Positions 53,928 through 63,121 are shown, counted from the first letter of the stretch. The stretch is DNA of 64,000 nucleotides from an uncultured Sutterellaceae bacterium (GCA_902797695.1 CADBTW010000045.1:62001-126000); one strand, 5' to 3'. Numbers and translations: made by a program. Notes: generated by a model from the letters alone, not told the origin.

Positions 53928-55571
53928 ATGTCGAAGAAGCAGGAAAGCGGCATTGCGGAGAGCCTCGCTCGGATCGGGATCAGAGACCCGATTGAAATCA
54001 TCCGTAACCCGTCCTACGAGAGGCTTTTCGAGGAGGAGATGAAGCCCGGGCTCGAAGGGTTCGAAAAGGGAATCCTGACCGACACCGGCGCCGTGGACGT
54101 GATGACCGGGCGCTTCACGGGACGCTCCCCCCGAGACAAGTACTTCGTCCTGAACGACGCGAGCCGCTACACGGTCTGGTGGGACAACCACGACTATCCG
54201 AACGACAACCACCCGATGACTCCGGAAGCCTGGGGAGAAGTCCGCCGGATCGCGGCGGAGGAGCTCTCCGGAAAGCGCCTCTTCGTCGTCGACGCTTTCT
54301 GCGGCGCGAGTCCCGCGACCCGGATCAGGGTGCGGTTCGTGATGGAGATCGCGTGGCAGGCGCATTTCGTCACGAACATGTTCATCAGGCCCTCGGAGGA
54401 AGAGCTCGCCAAGTTCGGCGCGCCTCAGTTCACGGTGCTTTGCGCGAGCCGCGCGAAGGTCGGGAACTGGAAGGCGCTCGGGCTCGCGAGCGAAACCGCG
54501 GTCGCCTTCAACCTGCAGACATCCGAACAGGTGATCCTCAACACCTGGTACGGTGGCGAGATGAAGAAGGGGCTCTTCTCCATCATGAACTACCTGAACC
54601 CGCTCCGCGGCATCGCCTCGATGCACTGCTCGGCGAACACGGACAGGGAGGGCCGGAACTCCGCGATCTTCTTCGGGCTCTCTGGCACCGGGAAGACCAC
54701 GCTCTCCACAGATCCGAAGCGCCTCCTCATCGGGGACGACGAGCACGGGTGGGACGACGACGGGATCTTCAACTACGAGGGCGGCTGCTACGCGAAGGTG
54801 ATCGACCTCGATCCGAAGAGCGAACCCGACATCCACCAGGCGATCAGGCGGGACGCGCTGCTCGAGAACGTCACGGTCCGCTCTGACGGGACGCCTGACT
54901 ATTCCGACCGGAGCAGGACCGAGAACACCCGGGTCTCCTACCCGATCTACCACATCGATAACATCGTCCGGCCCGTTTCGCGGGGTCCTGCCGCGAAGCA
55001 GGTGATCTTCCTCGCGGCGGACGCGTACGGGGTGCTGCCGCCCGTCTCCATCCTCACAACCGAGCAGGCCGAGTACTACTTCCTCTCCGGGTACACTTCA
55101 AAGCTCGCCGGAACCGAGATCGGCGTGACGGAACCGGTGCCGACCTTCTCCGCGTGCTTTGGCCAGGCGTTCCTCTCGCTCCACCCGTTCAAGTACGCGG
55201 AGGTGCTCGCGCGGCGCGCGACCGAGTCCGACTCCCGGTTCTACCTCGTGAACACCGGCTGGAACGGAACCGGGAAGAGGATTTCAATTCGGGACACCCG
55301 CGCGATCGTGGACGCGATCCTCAATAGTTCCATCCTCCGCGCACCGACCGCGACGCTCCCCGTCTTCGGGCTCGAGTTCCCGACCGAGCTCCCCGGAACC
55401 GACCGCTCGATCCTAGACCCCCGGAACACATATTCGAATCCTGACGAATGGAGAAAGCGCGCGAACTCTCTCGCGATCCGCTTCCGGAAGAACTTCCGGA
55501 AATACATGCGGAGCGACCGCTGCGTGCTGCTCGCGGAGAGCGGCCCGCACGAGGACGAACCTGCCGGTTGA
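53928..55571 (+). CDS. pckA: Phosphoenolpyruvate carboxykinase (ATP)
   Basis: A 547-residue ATP-type PEP carboxykinase, which interconverts oxaloacetate plus ATP with PEP, CO2 and ADP. The P-loop is [11 protein letters not shown] (near residue 250), the metal site is in IGDDEHGW, and GRSPRDKY binds substrate. In anaerobes that make succinate it often runs in the carboxylating direction and yields ATP, which would fit mdh and the C4 carriers here; that direction is inference. A purine-rich GAAAGAAGGG precedes the ATG. Confidence 0.96.
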   Translation: MSKKQESGIAESLARIGIRDPIEIIRNPSYERLFEEEMKPGLEGFEKGILTDTGAVDVMTGRFTGRSPRDKYFVLNDASRYTVWWDNHDYPNDNHPMTPEAWGEVRRIAAEELSGKRLFVVDAFCGASPATRIRVRFVMEIAWQAHFVTNMFIRPSEEELAKFGAPQFTVLCASRAKVGNWKALGLASETAVAFNLQTSEQVILNTWYGGEMKKGLFSIMNYLNPLRGIASMHCSANTDREGRNSAIFFGLSGTGKTTLSTDPKRLLIGDDEHGWDDDGIFNYEGGCYAKVIDLDPKSEPDIHQAIRRDALLENVTVRSDGTPDYSDRSRTENTRVSYPIYHIDNIVRPVSRGPAAKQVIFLAADAYGVLPPVSILTTEQAEYYFLSGYTSKLAGTEIGVTEPVPTFSACFGQAFLSLHPFKYAEVLARRATESDSRFYLVNTGWNGTGKRISIRDTRAIVDAILNSSILRAPTATLPVFGLEFPTELPGTDRSILDPRNTYSNPDEWRKRANSLAIRFRKNFRKYMRSDRCVLLAESGPHEDEPAG

Positions 55572-55682
55572 TTTTCCTGTATGACAAGAACGGGGAAAAG
55601 CGCCCGGTCTAGCCCCGAAGCGCTATCCCCTTCGCCCCCCTGTCACCACGATCTGAACTTCGCGGCATCTATACTCAAGAGG

Positions 55683-55719
55683 AATCCCGCCGTTTTCTCT
55701 CCCCAGGGACGGCGGGATT
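55683..55719. terminator. Hairpin between pckA and yhdT
   Basis: An 11-base-pair stem (55683-55693 with 55709-55719) with a 15-base loop but no T tract lies 112 bases after pckA and 50 bases before yhdT. It may be a weak terminator or an RNA-stabilising element. Confidence 0.45.
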
Positions 55720-55768
55720 AATCGTGTTCCTGATTCATGCAAATTCGGCTTTTGCGTCATCTGAGAAA

Positions 55769-56041
55769 ATGAAGAAGCTGAGCTATCGTGAAAAATTCGA
55801 CGTCATGGACCGTGAGGCACGGATGACGCTCGTCCTTGCCGTGATCGTCACCGCGGCATTCTGGCTCGCCGTGCTGCTGCTCCGGAACAGATCGGAGCTT
55901 CTCCTCGGCATGCCGCTTTGGTTCACCGTGTCCTGCATCGGCGGCTATCTCCTCTCGGTCGCGGGCGTGATCTTCGTCGTGAAGCGCTGGTTCGTCGACT
56001 TCGACCTCGGGGACGATGAAGAAAAGGAGGGCCGGGAATGA
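55769..56041 (+). CDS. yhdT: YhdT family small membrane protein (DUF997)
   Basis: A 90-residue protein with two hydrophobic helices (about residues 22-42 and 53-76) and an acidic tail. Small proteins of the YhdT family are encoded directly before panF in many proteobacteria, as here, where the stop overlaps the panF ATG by four bases. An ATG at 55769 was chosen; a GTG/ATG further up at 55724 would add a polar stretch without family likeness. Its role is unknown, perhaps as an accessory of PanF. Confidence 0.8.
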   Translation: MKKLSYREKFDVMDREARMTLVLAVIVTAAFWLAVLLLRNRSELLLGMPLWFTVSCIGGYLLSVAGVIFVVKRWFVDFDLGDDEEKEGRE

Positions 56042-57534
56042 CTGGATCGGTTTCCGTTCTTGTGCCGGTAATGGCGTTCCTCGCCCTCCTCCTCACGGTG
56101 GGATGGCTCGCAAACCGCGCTGGAAGGAGCGCGAAGGACTTCGAGCGCGACTACTTCATCGGAAGCCGCGGGATGGGGGGCATCGTCCTCGAGATGACCC
56201 TCGTCGCGACATACGGAAGCGTGAGTTCCTTCGTTTCGGGGCCAGGAGTCGCTTGGAACCTCGGGTTCGGCTGGGTCGTCTTCGCCGCGCCCCAGATCAT
56301 CACGGGGTTCCTCCTCCTCGGGACCGTTGGGAAGAAGCTTGCCGTTATCGCACGACGCACGGACTCCCTCACGATCATCGACGTTCTCCGCGCGCGGTAC
56401 GAGTCGCGAGGGCTCGCGGTCGCCTTCTCCGTATTCCTCCTCGTCTTCTTCACCGCGATGGTGGTGGGGCAGTTCATGGGGGGAGCCCAGATCTTCTCCG
56501 CGATCACCGGACTCGACTACAAGCTCGGTCTCATCCTCTTCGCCGCGGTCACCGTGATCTACACCTCGTCCGGGTTCAGGGCAGTGGTGTGGACGGACGC
56601 CGTGTGCGCGGTTCTGATGCTTGTTGGCATGGTGTCGCTCGGCTGGACTGTCCTCGACGAAGGCGGCGGAATTTCCGGAATCATGCAGACGATCTCCGCC
56701 GCGAACGTCGGCCCTGACGGCGTGAGCCGGAATCTGAAGCCAGACGCGGGCGGCGCCCTTCCCTGGACCCTCCTCTTTTCTTCCTGGATCCTGGTCGGCT
56801 TCGGAACGGTCGGGCTCCCGCAGTCCCTTGTCCGCTGCCTCGGCTACCGGACGACACGGGACCTCTCGCGCGCGATGATCGTCGCAACGATCGTCTGCGG
56901 CGCGCTCATGATCGGAATGACCCTGATCGGGGTCCTCGCGCGGGGCGTTGTGCTCGCGAAGCCCGCGGCGGGCACCGACGCCGTGATTCCGCAGCTGATC
57001 GTTGGGCACATGAACCCGATCCTCGCCGGCATCACGATCGTGGGGCCGCTTGCCGCGACGATGAGCACGGTCTCCTCTCTCCTCATCGCGGCGTCCTCCA
57101 CCGTCGTCAGGGACCTTCTCGAGCGTTCTGTGGGTGAGGAAGCGAGGAAGCGCCTCTCTACTCTTGACCCGAAGCGGGTAAGCGTTTCAGTCACGCTCTT
57201 CCTCGGGCTAGTTTCGATCCTCCTCGCGCTCTATCCGCAGAGCATCGTGGTCTGGGTCAACATGTTCGCGTTCGGGGGGCTTGAAAGCGCGTTCCTCTGG
57301 CCGGTCGTCCTCGGACTCTTCTGGCCCCGGATGAACACGCGCGGCGCCGCCTGGGGAGTCGCGACGGGACTCGGGCTCTACACCGCGATGATGGCGCTCG
57401 GGATCCATGTGGCGGGGTTCCACAACATCGTCTTCGGGACCTTTGCTGGGTTCCTCTTCTCCGTAATCGGCACGCTTTCAGGGGAAGGAAATTCACGCCG
57501 GGTCCGCGAGGTCTTCTTCCCGAACCGGGATTAG
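56038..57534 (+). CDS. panF: Sodium/pantothenate symporter PanF
   Basis: A 498-residue SSS-family carrier with about 13 helices that imports pantothenate for coenzyme A synthesis. Family marks are DYFIGSRGMGGIVLEMTLVATYGS near residue 38 (key residues FIGSRGMGG), GPGVAWNLGFGWV and the sodium-site region ATMSTVSSLLIAASS near residue 340. Its start overlaps yhdT. It could carry other small acids; the yhdT pairing supports PanF. Confidence 0.9.
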   Translation: MTGSVSVLVPVMAFLALLLTVGWLANRAGRSAKDFERDYFIGSRGMGGIVLEMTLVATYGSVSSFVSGPGVAWNLGFGWVVFAAPQIITGFLLLGTVGKKLAVIARRTDSLTIIDVLRARYESRGLAVAFSVFLLVFFTAMVVGQFMGGAQIFSAITGLDYKLGLILFAAVTVIYTSSGFRAVVWTDAVCAVLMLVGMVSLGWTVLDEGGGISGIMQTISAANVGPDGVSRNLKPDAGGALPWTLLFSSWILVGFGTVGLPQSLVRCLGYRTTRDLSRAMIVATIVCGALMIGMTLIGVLARGVVLAKPAAGTDAVIPQLIVGHMNPILAGITIVGPLAATMSTVSSLLIAASSTVVRDLLERSVGEEARKRLSTLDPKRVSVSVTLFLGLVSILLALYPQSIVVWVNMFAFGGLESAFLWPVVLGLFWPRMNTRGAAWGVATGLGLYTAMMALGIHVAGFHNIVFGTFAGFLFSVIGTLSGEGNSRRVREVFFPNRD

Positions 57535-57836
57535 AGAACAACTGGCTAAAGAGAACTGCAGGGACGGCCGGGTGCATTCCAGCCCCCGGCGGGAAATTCG
57601 TGAATCCTGTTCCCGCAACTCCTATTCGGTTGGAGAAATTATTCGCTGCCAGGTCTTTCAGGGTTTCAGACCCTGCCGTCGTTACCTTGCCCCATAGACC
57701 CTGGCAGACACGGCCCGCAAAACGGAATGCTCCATTCCAGAATACCCGACAGATCTTCCCCGCACTGGCGCGCGGGCTGGCGCTGCCCAGCAGCAAGGCT
57801 TTCAGCCGCTGGAAGAAACATCTCAGGCAGAGAAAG

Positions 57837-57870
57837 AAAAACCCGGCGGATGGAGAGGGGATCCGCCGGG
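57837..57870 (-). terminator. Terminator of the cytochrome-reductase transcript
   Basis: On the minus strand a perfect 10-base-pair stem (57870-57861 with 57851-57842) runs into five T residues. Confidence 0.8.
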
Positions 57871-57921
57871 ACCGGAATGCGAGGGCGCGCGCTTCGCGTC
57901 ACCGCTCCGGAAGAGAAAGTC

Positions 57922-57955
57922 ATCCGGAAGGTTTCCTAGAAAAAACCTTCCGGAT
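57922..57955. terminator. Long perfect hairpin beyond the cytochrome gene
   Basis: A 13-base-pair perfect stem (57922-57934 with 57943-57955) with an eight-base loop. The plus strand has a mixed T-rich tail, so it may block transcripts from panF, and it can also back up the minus-strand terminator. Confidence 0.65.
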
Positions 57956-58045
57956 TTGCTTTGCCGCGCTGCTTGGGGAATCTTCTTTTCATTTCCCCCC
58001 GGCGCGGCGTCGGGGAGAAAAACGTGCATTGGACGACAGGTCCTG

Positions 58046-58450
58046 CTACTTCTTCTTTGACGGCGCACCTTCCTCGTGGCAACCGGAACTGCTGCACTTC
58101 TGGAAGTTCTCCATGTGGTGGCAGCCGTAGCAGGTCGAGAACGTCGGCTGCTTATGCTTCTCGCCCTTCTTCGGCGGGATGGAGTGAATTCCGTGGCACT
58201 CCTTGCAGTCCGGCGGGAGCTTCCTCGCCTCATGCGGCTTGCCAGCCGTCGGATCCATGTACTGGTGGGGCTGGATCTTGTCCCCGAATTCGTCCTTCCA
58301 GTCCTTCGTCTGTTCACGGAGCTTGTCGTAGGGGCCGTGGCACTGCAGACAGTACTCAGGGCTTCCAGGGGCAGGATCCGTCGCGAAGGACGGAAGAGCG
58401 AAGAGGCCGGCCGCTGCTAGGAGCATTGCGGCGATAACGGTTTTCTTCAT
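58046..58450 (-). CDS. Periplasmic tetrahaem cytochrome c
   Basis: A 134-residue exported cytochrome. The signal peptide ends near residue 23 (PSFA). Four haem sites follow: CLQCH (34-38), CKECH (82-86), CYGCH (107-111) and a CxxxxCH site CSSSGCH (119-125), the spacing known from cytochrome c3. Free histidines at 62, 73, 89, 99 and 112 could be the second axial ligands. It would pass electrons to the flavoprotein encoded 24 bases upstream, like the haem domain that is fused in flavocytochrome c fumarate reductase. AAGGAGG lies 8 bases before the ATG. Confidence 0.9.
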   Translation of the reverse strand: MKKTVIAAMLLAAAGLFALPSFATDPAPGSPEYCLQCHGPYDKLREQTKDWKDEFGDKIQPHQYMDPTAGKPHEARKLPPDCKECHGIHSIPPKKGEKHKQPTFSTCYGCHHMENFQKCSSSGCHEEGAPSKKK

Positions 58451-58474
58451 TGCTCTTCCTCCTTCACGCCGAAG

Positions 58475-60385
58475 TTACTTGAGAGAAGCGAACTTCTTGC
58501 CGAGGACGTACGACTGGATCAGGCCGCGGGAGAGGCCGTGCATCGAGGAGCCGCCCGTCACTTCGCCGACGGCGTAGAGACCCGGAATTGTGGTCTTGCC
58601 GTCCCAGCAGACGACGTTCAGTTCCTGGTTCACGTGCAGGCCGCAGTAGCAGTCGTGGAGGGTGACCGAAGTCCAGGCGCCGTAGAACGGGGCCTTCTCG
58701 ATCTTGTACATGGGCTTCGGCTTGCCGAAGTCCGTGTCCTCGCCCTTGTCGACGAACTCGTTGTAGCGCTTCACGGTCTCGGCGAGCTGCTTCGGATCAA
58801 TCTTGTGGGTCATCCACGGATTGCTGTTGATCTTCTGCGCGAGCTCTTCGATCGTGTCGGCCTTGAAGCAGTACTTCGGATCGACCGTCGTGTCGTTGAT
58901 GTGCATCTTCTCGCGGCGGGCGCCTTCGGAGTCGAAAATTGCCCACTGAGGACCAGCGTCGAAGTCGTTCTCAAGCGTGGAGCCTTCGTTCAGAGCGAGG
59001 GCAGCCGGGATGAAGTTGAGCGGGTTGTACTTCGTGCGGAGGTAGTTGCGATAGTCGCCCTGGACGTAGGGGTTCTTGTCGAGATCCTTGAAGTGAGCGC
59101 CGTTCGTGCCGTTCATCAGGCCGCGGGTCGCGTTCGAGGTGCCGTAGGAGGTCATCGCCGGGCCCTTCGTCTTGGAGGCACCGACGCTCACGAGCTCATC
59201 GAAGAAGCGCTTGCCGCACCAGTTGACGACGATCGCGTTCTGCCAGTTGCGGAGCGCAACGCCGGAGTGCTTGATGATCGGGAAAAGCGGGGATTCAGGA
59301 GCCCAGCGGAGGTACGTGTCGCGAACACCGATCACGGCGCCACGGGTGAGAGAAATCGAGCGGTCCGTGCAGGCGTTAACGACGCCCCAGAGCGCGCCGC
59401 CCAGCTTGATCGCGGCGAGCGTGCCGGAACCGTCCTGCGGAGAGTATTCGGTAGCGGCGGAAGCGTACTCGGCGTGGAGGCGCGGGTCGATGATGCGGCG
59501 GAAGGCGACGTTGTCGGTCCAGCCAGCGGTCGCGAGGACGAGGGCCTTCTTCGCGTGAACCGTGATCTTCTGCTTCTTTTCCTTGATGAAGGCCGGGTTC
59601 GCGGCGTTCAGGGCAACGAGCTCCTTGCCGTCCGGGAGAACCTTCGGGGTACGGTGGGCGTTGATGCCGAGGACCTTCGTCGTGACGCCGTCCTTCTGGG
59701 TCGCGATGATGTCGTCCATGTAGAAGTTCATCAGGAACTTGACGCCGGCCTTCAGGGCAGCCTGTTCGAGGGCGCGCATCAGAACGGTGCCGCGGGTGCC
59801 GGACGGGGCTTCAGCGTTCGCGCCCTTCGTCCAGGAGAAGTGCAGTTCACGAGGCGCGGAGCAGCCGGCACCGTAAGCGCCGGCGTTATCCGGCTTCTTG
59901 TCGATGAAGGGAACCCCGATCTTCACGAGCCAGTTGTAGGTGTCGACGCCGTTGTAGGCGATCATGTGCGCCTGGGCGCGGTCAATGAAGCGGTAATCCG
60001 GCCACCCGTTCGGGAGAGTGACCGACCAGTCGGTCAGGTCCTTGAACCAGGTCTCGGGATCGTCCTTGATGCCGTACTTCTTCTGCATCGCGGTGCCGCC
60101 ACCGATCAGGGTGTTGCCCTGGGAAATGATCGCGTGGCCGCCGATATCGTAGTTGGCATCGACGATAAGGGCAGTGAGGCCGGCTTCACGTGCGCGGATC
60201 GCGGCAGGGATGCCGGAAGCGCCGGCACCAATGACGACCACGTCAGCCTCGTAGTCCCACTTAGCGGGGATCTTGCTCGCGCCCTTCTTCCCAGCGGCAA
60301 GTGCGCCGGAGGCGGCAGCCATCATGGCGCCGCCGATCGCAGCGGAACCGCCAAGGAATGTACGACGGGAAACGTTCGTGCTCAT
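58475..60385 (-). CDS. Tat-exported FAD-dependent reductase, fumarate reductase family
   Basis: A 636-residue flavoprotein of the FrdA/flavocytochrome c family. Residues 1 to about 32 are a Tat signal (SRRTFLGGSAA), so the folded FAD protein is exported. The FAD motif VVIGAGASGIPAA lies near residue 50 and the second FAD contact GEVTGGSSMHGLSRG near 610, where classic fumarate reductases have GGVHG and NRLGGN; this changes the end of the active-site region. Relatives reduce fumarate, urocanate, acrylates or other unsaturated compounds. It lacks its own haem domain; the next gene supplies it. ATG 60385 has GAGGAGAGG upstream. The substrate is unknown. Confidence 0.88.
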   Translation of the reverse strand: MSTNVSRRTFLGGSAAIGGAMMAAASGALAAGKKGASKIPAKWDYEADVVVIGAGASGIPAAIRAREAGLTALIVDANYDIGGHAIISQGNTLIGGGTAMQKKYGIKDDPETWFKDLTDWSVTLPNGWPDYRFIDRAQAHMIAYNGVDTYNWLVKIGVPFIDKKPDNAGAYGAGCSAPRELHFSWTKGANAEAPSGTRGTVLMRALEQAALKAGVKFLMNFYMDDIIATQKDGVTTKVLGINAHRTPKVLPDGKELVALNAANPAFIKEKKQKITVHAKKALVLATAGWTDNVAFRRIIDPRLHAEYASAATEYSPQDGSGTLAAIKLGGALWGVVNACTDRSISLTRGAVIGVRDTYLRWAPESPLFPIIKHSGVALRNWQNAIVVNWCGKRFFDELVSVGASKTKGPAMTSYGTSNATRGLMNGTNGAHFKDLDKNPYVQGDYRNYLRTKYNPLNFIPAALALNEGSTLENDFDAGPQWAIFDSEGARREKMHINDTTVDPKYCFKADTIEELAQKINSNPWMTHKIDPKQLAETVKRYNEFVDKGEDTDFGKPKPMYKIEKAPFYGAWTSVTLHDCYCGLHVNQELNVVCWDGKTTIPGLYAVGEVTGGSSMHGLSRGLIQSYVLGKKFASLK

Positions 60386-60571
60386 TTTTCCTCTCCTCAA
60401 ATTGGTAGTACAACTTCAGGGCATCGAAATGCCGCTAAGGGAATAATTCCTCAAGGGAGGGAAAATCGAATCAGATGTTGGTTACCCGGGGTACCTGTCA
60501 CGAAAGATATAGGTAATACGCACTAGGCATTTAGATATAAGCCGTTCTTGGCCGCCTTGAAAAAGGGACAA
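60386..60571 (-). promoter_or_regulatory. Control region of the reductase-cytochrome operon
   Basis: These 186 bases separate the response regulator from the reductase. They hold an inverted repeat TACCC-G-GGGTA (60483-60493) about 100 bases before the reductase start and another, GGAAT-A-ATTCC, near 60440-60450. Either could be the response regulator site. The promoter boxes are not clear. Confidence 0.45.
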
Positions 60572-61204
60572 TCACGATTCGGCCGGCTGCTCCTGAAGGG
60601 CCCCGGCTGCGTCAAGGGTCCGGATGAATTCAGCCGGAGACGAGGTGTGAAGCTTCCGCATGGCGGACGCGCGGTGAATCTTCACAGTGTGCTCGCTGAT
60701 TCCGAGTTCGAAGGCGATCTGCTTGTTGAGAAGCCCGTTCGCGACCCGGACCGCGACTTCCCGCTCGCGTTGCGTGAGAGAAGCCCAGCGGGTGCGCGCG
60801 GTCTCCTCCCCTTCTGTCCTCAGGCGCGCTTCCGCATCCTTCGCGATCGCCTTCCTGACCGCGGCGAAGAGCTTTGTCGGCTCGTCCGCCTTCGTGAGGA
60901 AGTCGCTTGCCCCCTGGCGGAAGGCCTGGACCGCCATGTCCATGTCGCCGTGCCCCGTGATGATGATGACCGGAAGCCCGATCGATCGCTCATCCATCGC
61001 TTCCTTGAGTTCCAGGCCGCTCATGCCGGGCATCCGGACGTCGAGCACGACGCAGCCCGGAATCCGGGGATCGTCCTTCTCGAGGAACTCGATCGCGGAA
61101 GCGTAGGTGACGACATTGAAGCCTTCGACCCTGAGGACAAAGGATTCGGACTCGCGGAAATCCGCGTTGTCGTCCACGATCCGTACGAGAGAAAGATTAG
61201 ACAT
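60572..61204 (-). CDS. LuxR/FixJ-type response regulator
   Basis: A 210-residue regulator with a receiver domain (phosphoacceptor Asp55 in VLDVRMP, acidic pair in VDDN, conserved Thr in ITGHGD and Lys in LTKAD) and a C-terminal LuxR helix-turn-helix (about residues 140-205, with LTQREREV and GISEHTVKIH). The layout matches FixJ and TtrR. The Lys is followed by Ala-Asp where Pro is usual. Its start overlaps the kinase stop by 8 bases. It most likely activates the reductase genes downstream and perhaps the divergent flavoprotein gene. Confidence 0.93.
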   Translation of the reverse strand: MSNLSLVRIVDDNADFRESESFVLRVEGFNVVTYASAIEFLEKDDPRIPGCVVLDVRMPGMSGLELKEAMDERSIGLPVIIITGHGDMDMAVQAFRQGASDFLTKADEPTKLFAAVRKAIAKDAEARLRTEGEETARTRWASLTQREREVAVRVANGLLNKQIAFELGISEHTVKIHRASAMRKLHTSSPAEFIRTLDAAGALQEQPAES

Positions 61205-63038
61205 GCGTTTCTCCAGAATTCGTTTTTTCTCCCGGATTCCTTCTCCCGGCAGATACGATTACAGATTTGGATGAAGGAAGAAACACGTCCGCCCGAAGCC
61301 CGCCCCCCGGCCGTGCTTCGAACGAGGTTCTCCCGCCGTGCCGCTCCACGATTTCGAGCGCGATCGGGAGCCCGAGCCCGAGTCCCTTCTGCCCCTTCGT
61401 TGTGCCAAGGAAGGCGTGCCCCATTTCCCTTACGACTGCCTCAGGCACCTCGGCGCCGGAATTTTCAATCACGACCTTCCATCCTCCGGGAGCCTCGTCG
61501 AGCAAGGCGCGGACAAAGGGCGACGGATGCTCGGATGCGGCTTCCAGCGCGTTTTTCAGCAGATTATGAAGAGCGAGCTCGAGCTCAAGCGGGTCGCCCT
61601 CGATGAGAGCCGGCTCCTTCCTGACGGACAACGCCACGTTGATTCCGGAGGACGAGGCGAGCGAGGTCGTCCGCGCGCAGCGCCTGAGAATTGCCGCGAG
61701 GTCGCAGGACACGTGTTCCGCGCCGCGGGACTTCGCGTAGGACCGGACGTGGTCCACGATTCTCGCGATCTCGATCGCCTGCCGGTGGATTTTTCCGATC
61801 ACGTCGACGAGAAGCGGCTTCGGGATGTTTCCGCGGCTCGCGAGGATCTCGAGCCCCGCCGAATAGTTGACGATCGCGCCGGCAGGCTGCTTCAGCTCAT
61901 GCGCCACCATGCTCGAAAGCTGACTCACCATGCCGCTTCGCTCGAGCCCCGAGAGCCTCGCCCGGGCGGAATCCGCTTCACGCGCCAGCGCGTCGCGTTC
62001 GGAAAGCACCTTCTGAAGCGACGCTGTGCGCCGCCTGACAAGCATTCCTGTGCGCACGGAGTGGAGGATGAGCGCGGCGAGCGCGATGAGCGCCGCGATG
62101 ATCCAGGCCTTGTAGAGCCGGACGAACCCCTGGAGCGTCGTCGTGCGCAGGTATTCGTAGGGCCCGAGCTTCAGGGCCCTGTACATCCGGTCAAGGGCCG
62201 AAAAGTCACGGGCACTCCCCCAGGCATACCCCTCAGGCAGAGTCGGCATCGTGAGGAGCTTTGCCGTCATCTCGCGAACTGATTCGGCGTCCGCTGACGG
62301 AAGTGCCGAGAAGACCATGTCCGGATAAAGCTCCGTCGTGTGCTGGCATTTCGATTTCTGCTCGGGAACGACCCCGGCGTAGGGAAGCACTCGAAACGAT
62401 CCGGGCGTGAGCTCGCCCGTCTGCTCAAGCTCCTCGAACATGCAGAGCTGCATCACGCCGGCTGTCGCCCTCCCCGTCGCGATTTCCCAGGGGACCCCGA
62501 GCTCCTGGTAGTGCGTCTCGTGCACTTCGGAAAAGAACTTTTCTGGATCATGCCCTCGCTGGGCAAGGAGTCCGGAGAGGATTCCCCAGCCCTGGAACGC
62601 ACGGCGATCCGTGATCGCGACGCTCTCTCCCTTCAGGTCATCGATCGACCGAAGGTCCGTTCGTTCCGTGGGAACGACGACCGCGACGCCGTCCGAAAGC
62701 GCCGGGTCCGGCGACACGCGGGAAAGCCTCGTCGCCATGTGCACGGCGCCGAGCTCGCGGTTCGCGACCCAGTAGGTGCCTGACTGCGAGACAAAATAGT
62801 CGAACGGGGAGTCCGGCTTCACCTCCGTCACTTCGACCGTCTTCACCTCGCGGTCCGGAAAGCTATTCCTGAGGTATTCGAGCGTGGGCCCGAGCGTATT
62901 CACCCACACCCAGGGCGCAAAGGGACCCACGAGCCCGATCCGGATCGGCGGCTCGGCTGAGATCGCTGTGGCGGGCGCCGTTCCCAGCAGGACGGCGAGC
63001 CACGTGGCGGACAGAATTTCCCTTAACGTGTGACGCAT
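61197..63038 (-). CDS. Sensor histidine kinase with periplasmic PhnD-like domain (TtrS-like)
   Basis: A 613-residue membrane kinase. A signal peptide or first helix (residues 1-28) is followed by a periplasmic solute-binding domain of the PhnD type (about 30-295), one membrane helix (about 311-328), a short coiled coil, a HisKA domain with His380 in MVAHELKQP, and an ATPase domain with N-box NLLKNALEA and GLGLGLPIA. This layout is that of TtrS, which senses tetrathionate in Salmonella, but no tetrathionate reductase is encoded here. The substrate of the neighbouring reductase is the probable ligand. It is divergent from a second flavoprotein gene. Confidence 0.93.
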   Translation of the reverse strand: MRHTLREILSATWLAVLLGTAPATAISAEPPIRIGLVGPFAPWVWVNTLGPTLEYLRNSFPDREVKTVEVTEVKPDSPFDYFVSQSGTYWVANRELGAVHMATRLSRVSPDPALSDGVAVVVPTERTDLRSIDDLKGESVAITDRRAFQGWGILSGLLAQRGHDPEKFFSEVHETHYQELGVPWEIATGRATAGVMQLCMFEELEQTGELTPGSFRVLPYAGVVPEQKSKCQHTTELYPDMVFSALPSADAESVREMTAKLLTMPTLPEGYAWGSARDFSALDRMYRALKLGPYEYLRTTTLQGFVRLYKAWIIAALIALAALILHSVRTGMLVRRRTASLQKVLSERDALAREADSARARLSGLERSGMVSQLSSMVAHELKQPAGAIVNYSAGLEILASRGNIPKPLLVDVIGKIHRQAIEIARIVDHVRSYAKSRGAEHVSCDLAAILRRCARTTSLASSSGINVALSVRKEPALIEGDPLELELALHNLLKNALEAASEHPSPFVRALLDEAPGGWKVVIENSGAEVPEAVVREMGHAFLGTTKGQKGLGLGLPIALEIVERHGGRTSFEARPGGGLRADVFLPSSKSVIVSAGRRNPGEKTNSGETHV

Positions 63039-63121
63039 GGTGCCGATGATGATAGCCTATCGGGAACATCGGTCCGATTCAGTTTTCCGAGGGATACGGA
63101 TTCCGGCACAAGGCAGGGAGC
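63039..63121. promoter_or_regulatory. Divergent promoter region with a short palindrome
   Basis: Only 83 bases separate the kinase gene from the second flavoprotein gene. GATAG-C-CTATC at 63051-63061 is an inverted repeat that lies 13 bases from the kinase start and could be an operator for both genes. Confidence 0.4.

Larger units (their letters stand above)
57535..58045. other. 511-base intergenic region with several hairpins, no clear gene
   Basis: Frames here lack ribosome-binding sites and family likeness. Structures seen are a GC hairpin (about 57570-57592), a two-level stem around 57648-57708 (outer arms near 57648-57656 and 57699-57708, inner hairpin near 57660-57677), a minus-strand terminator (57837-57870) and a long perfect hairpin (57922-57955). 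The left 300 bases remain unexplained. Confidence 0.45.

Noticed and set aside
57540..57840. A possible 6S RNA on the minus strand, because CTGAGATGTTTC near 57820 recalls its 5' end
   Set aside because: The matching 3' closing strand and the large central bubble could not be found, and no terminator lies where the RNA should end.
58538..60526. A plus-strand open frame of 662 codons opposite the flavoprotein reductase
   Set aside because: Antisense shadow; the minus strand has a Tat signal, FAD motifs and family likeness.
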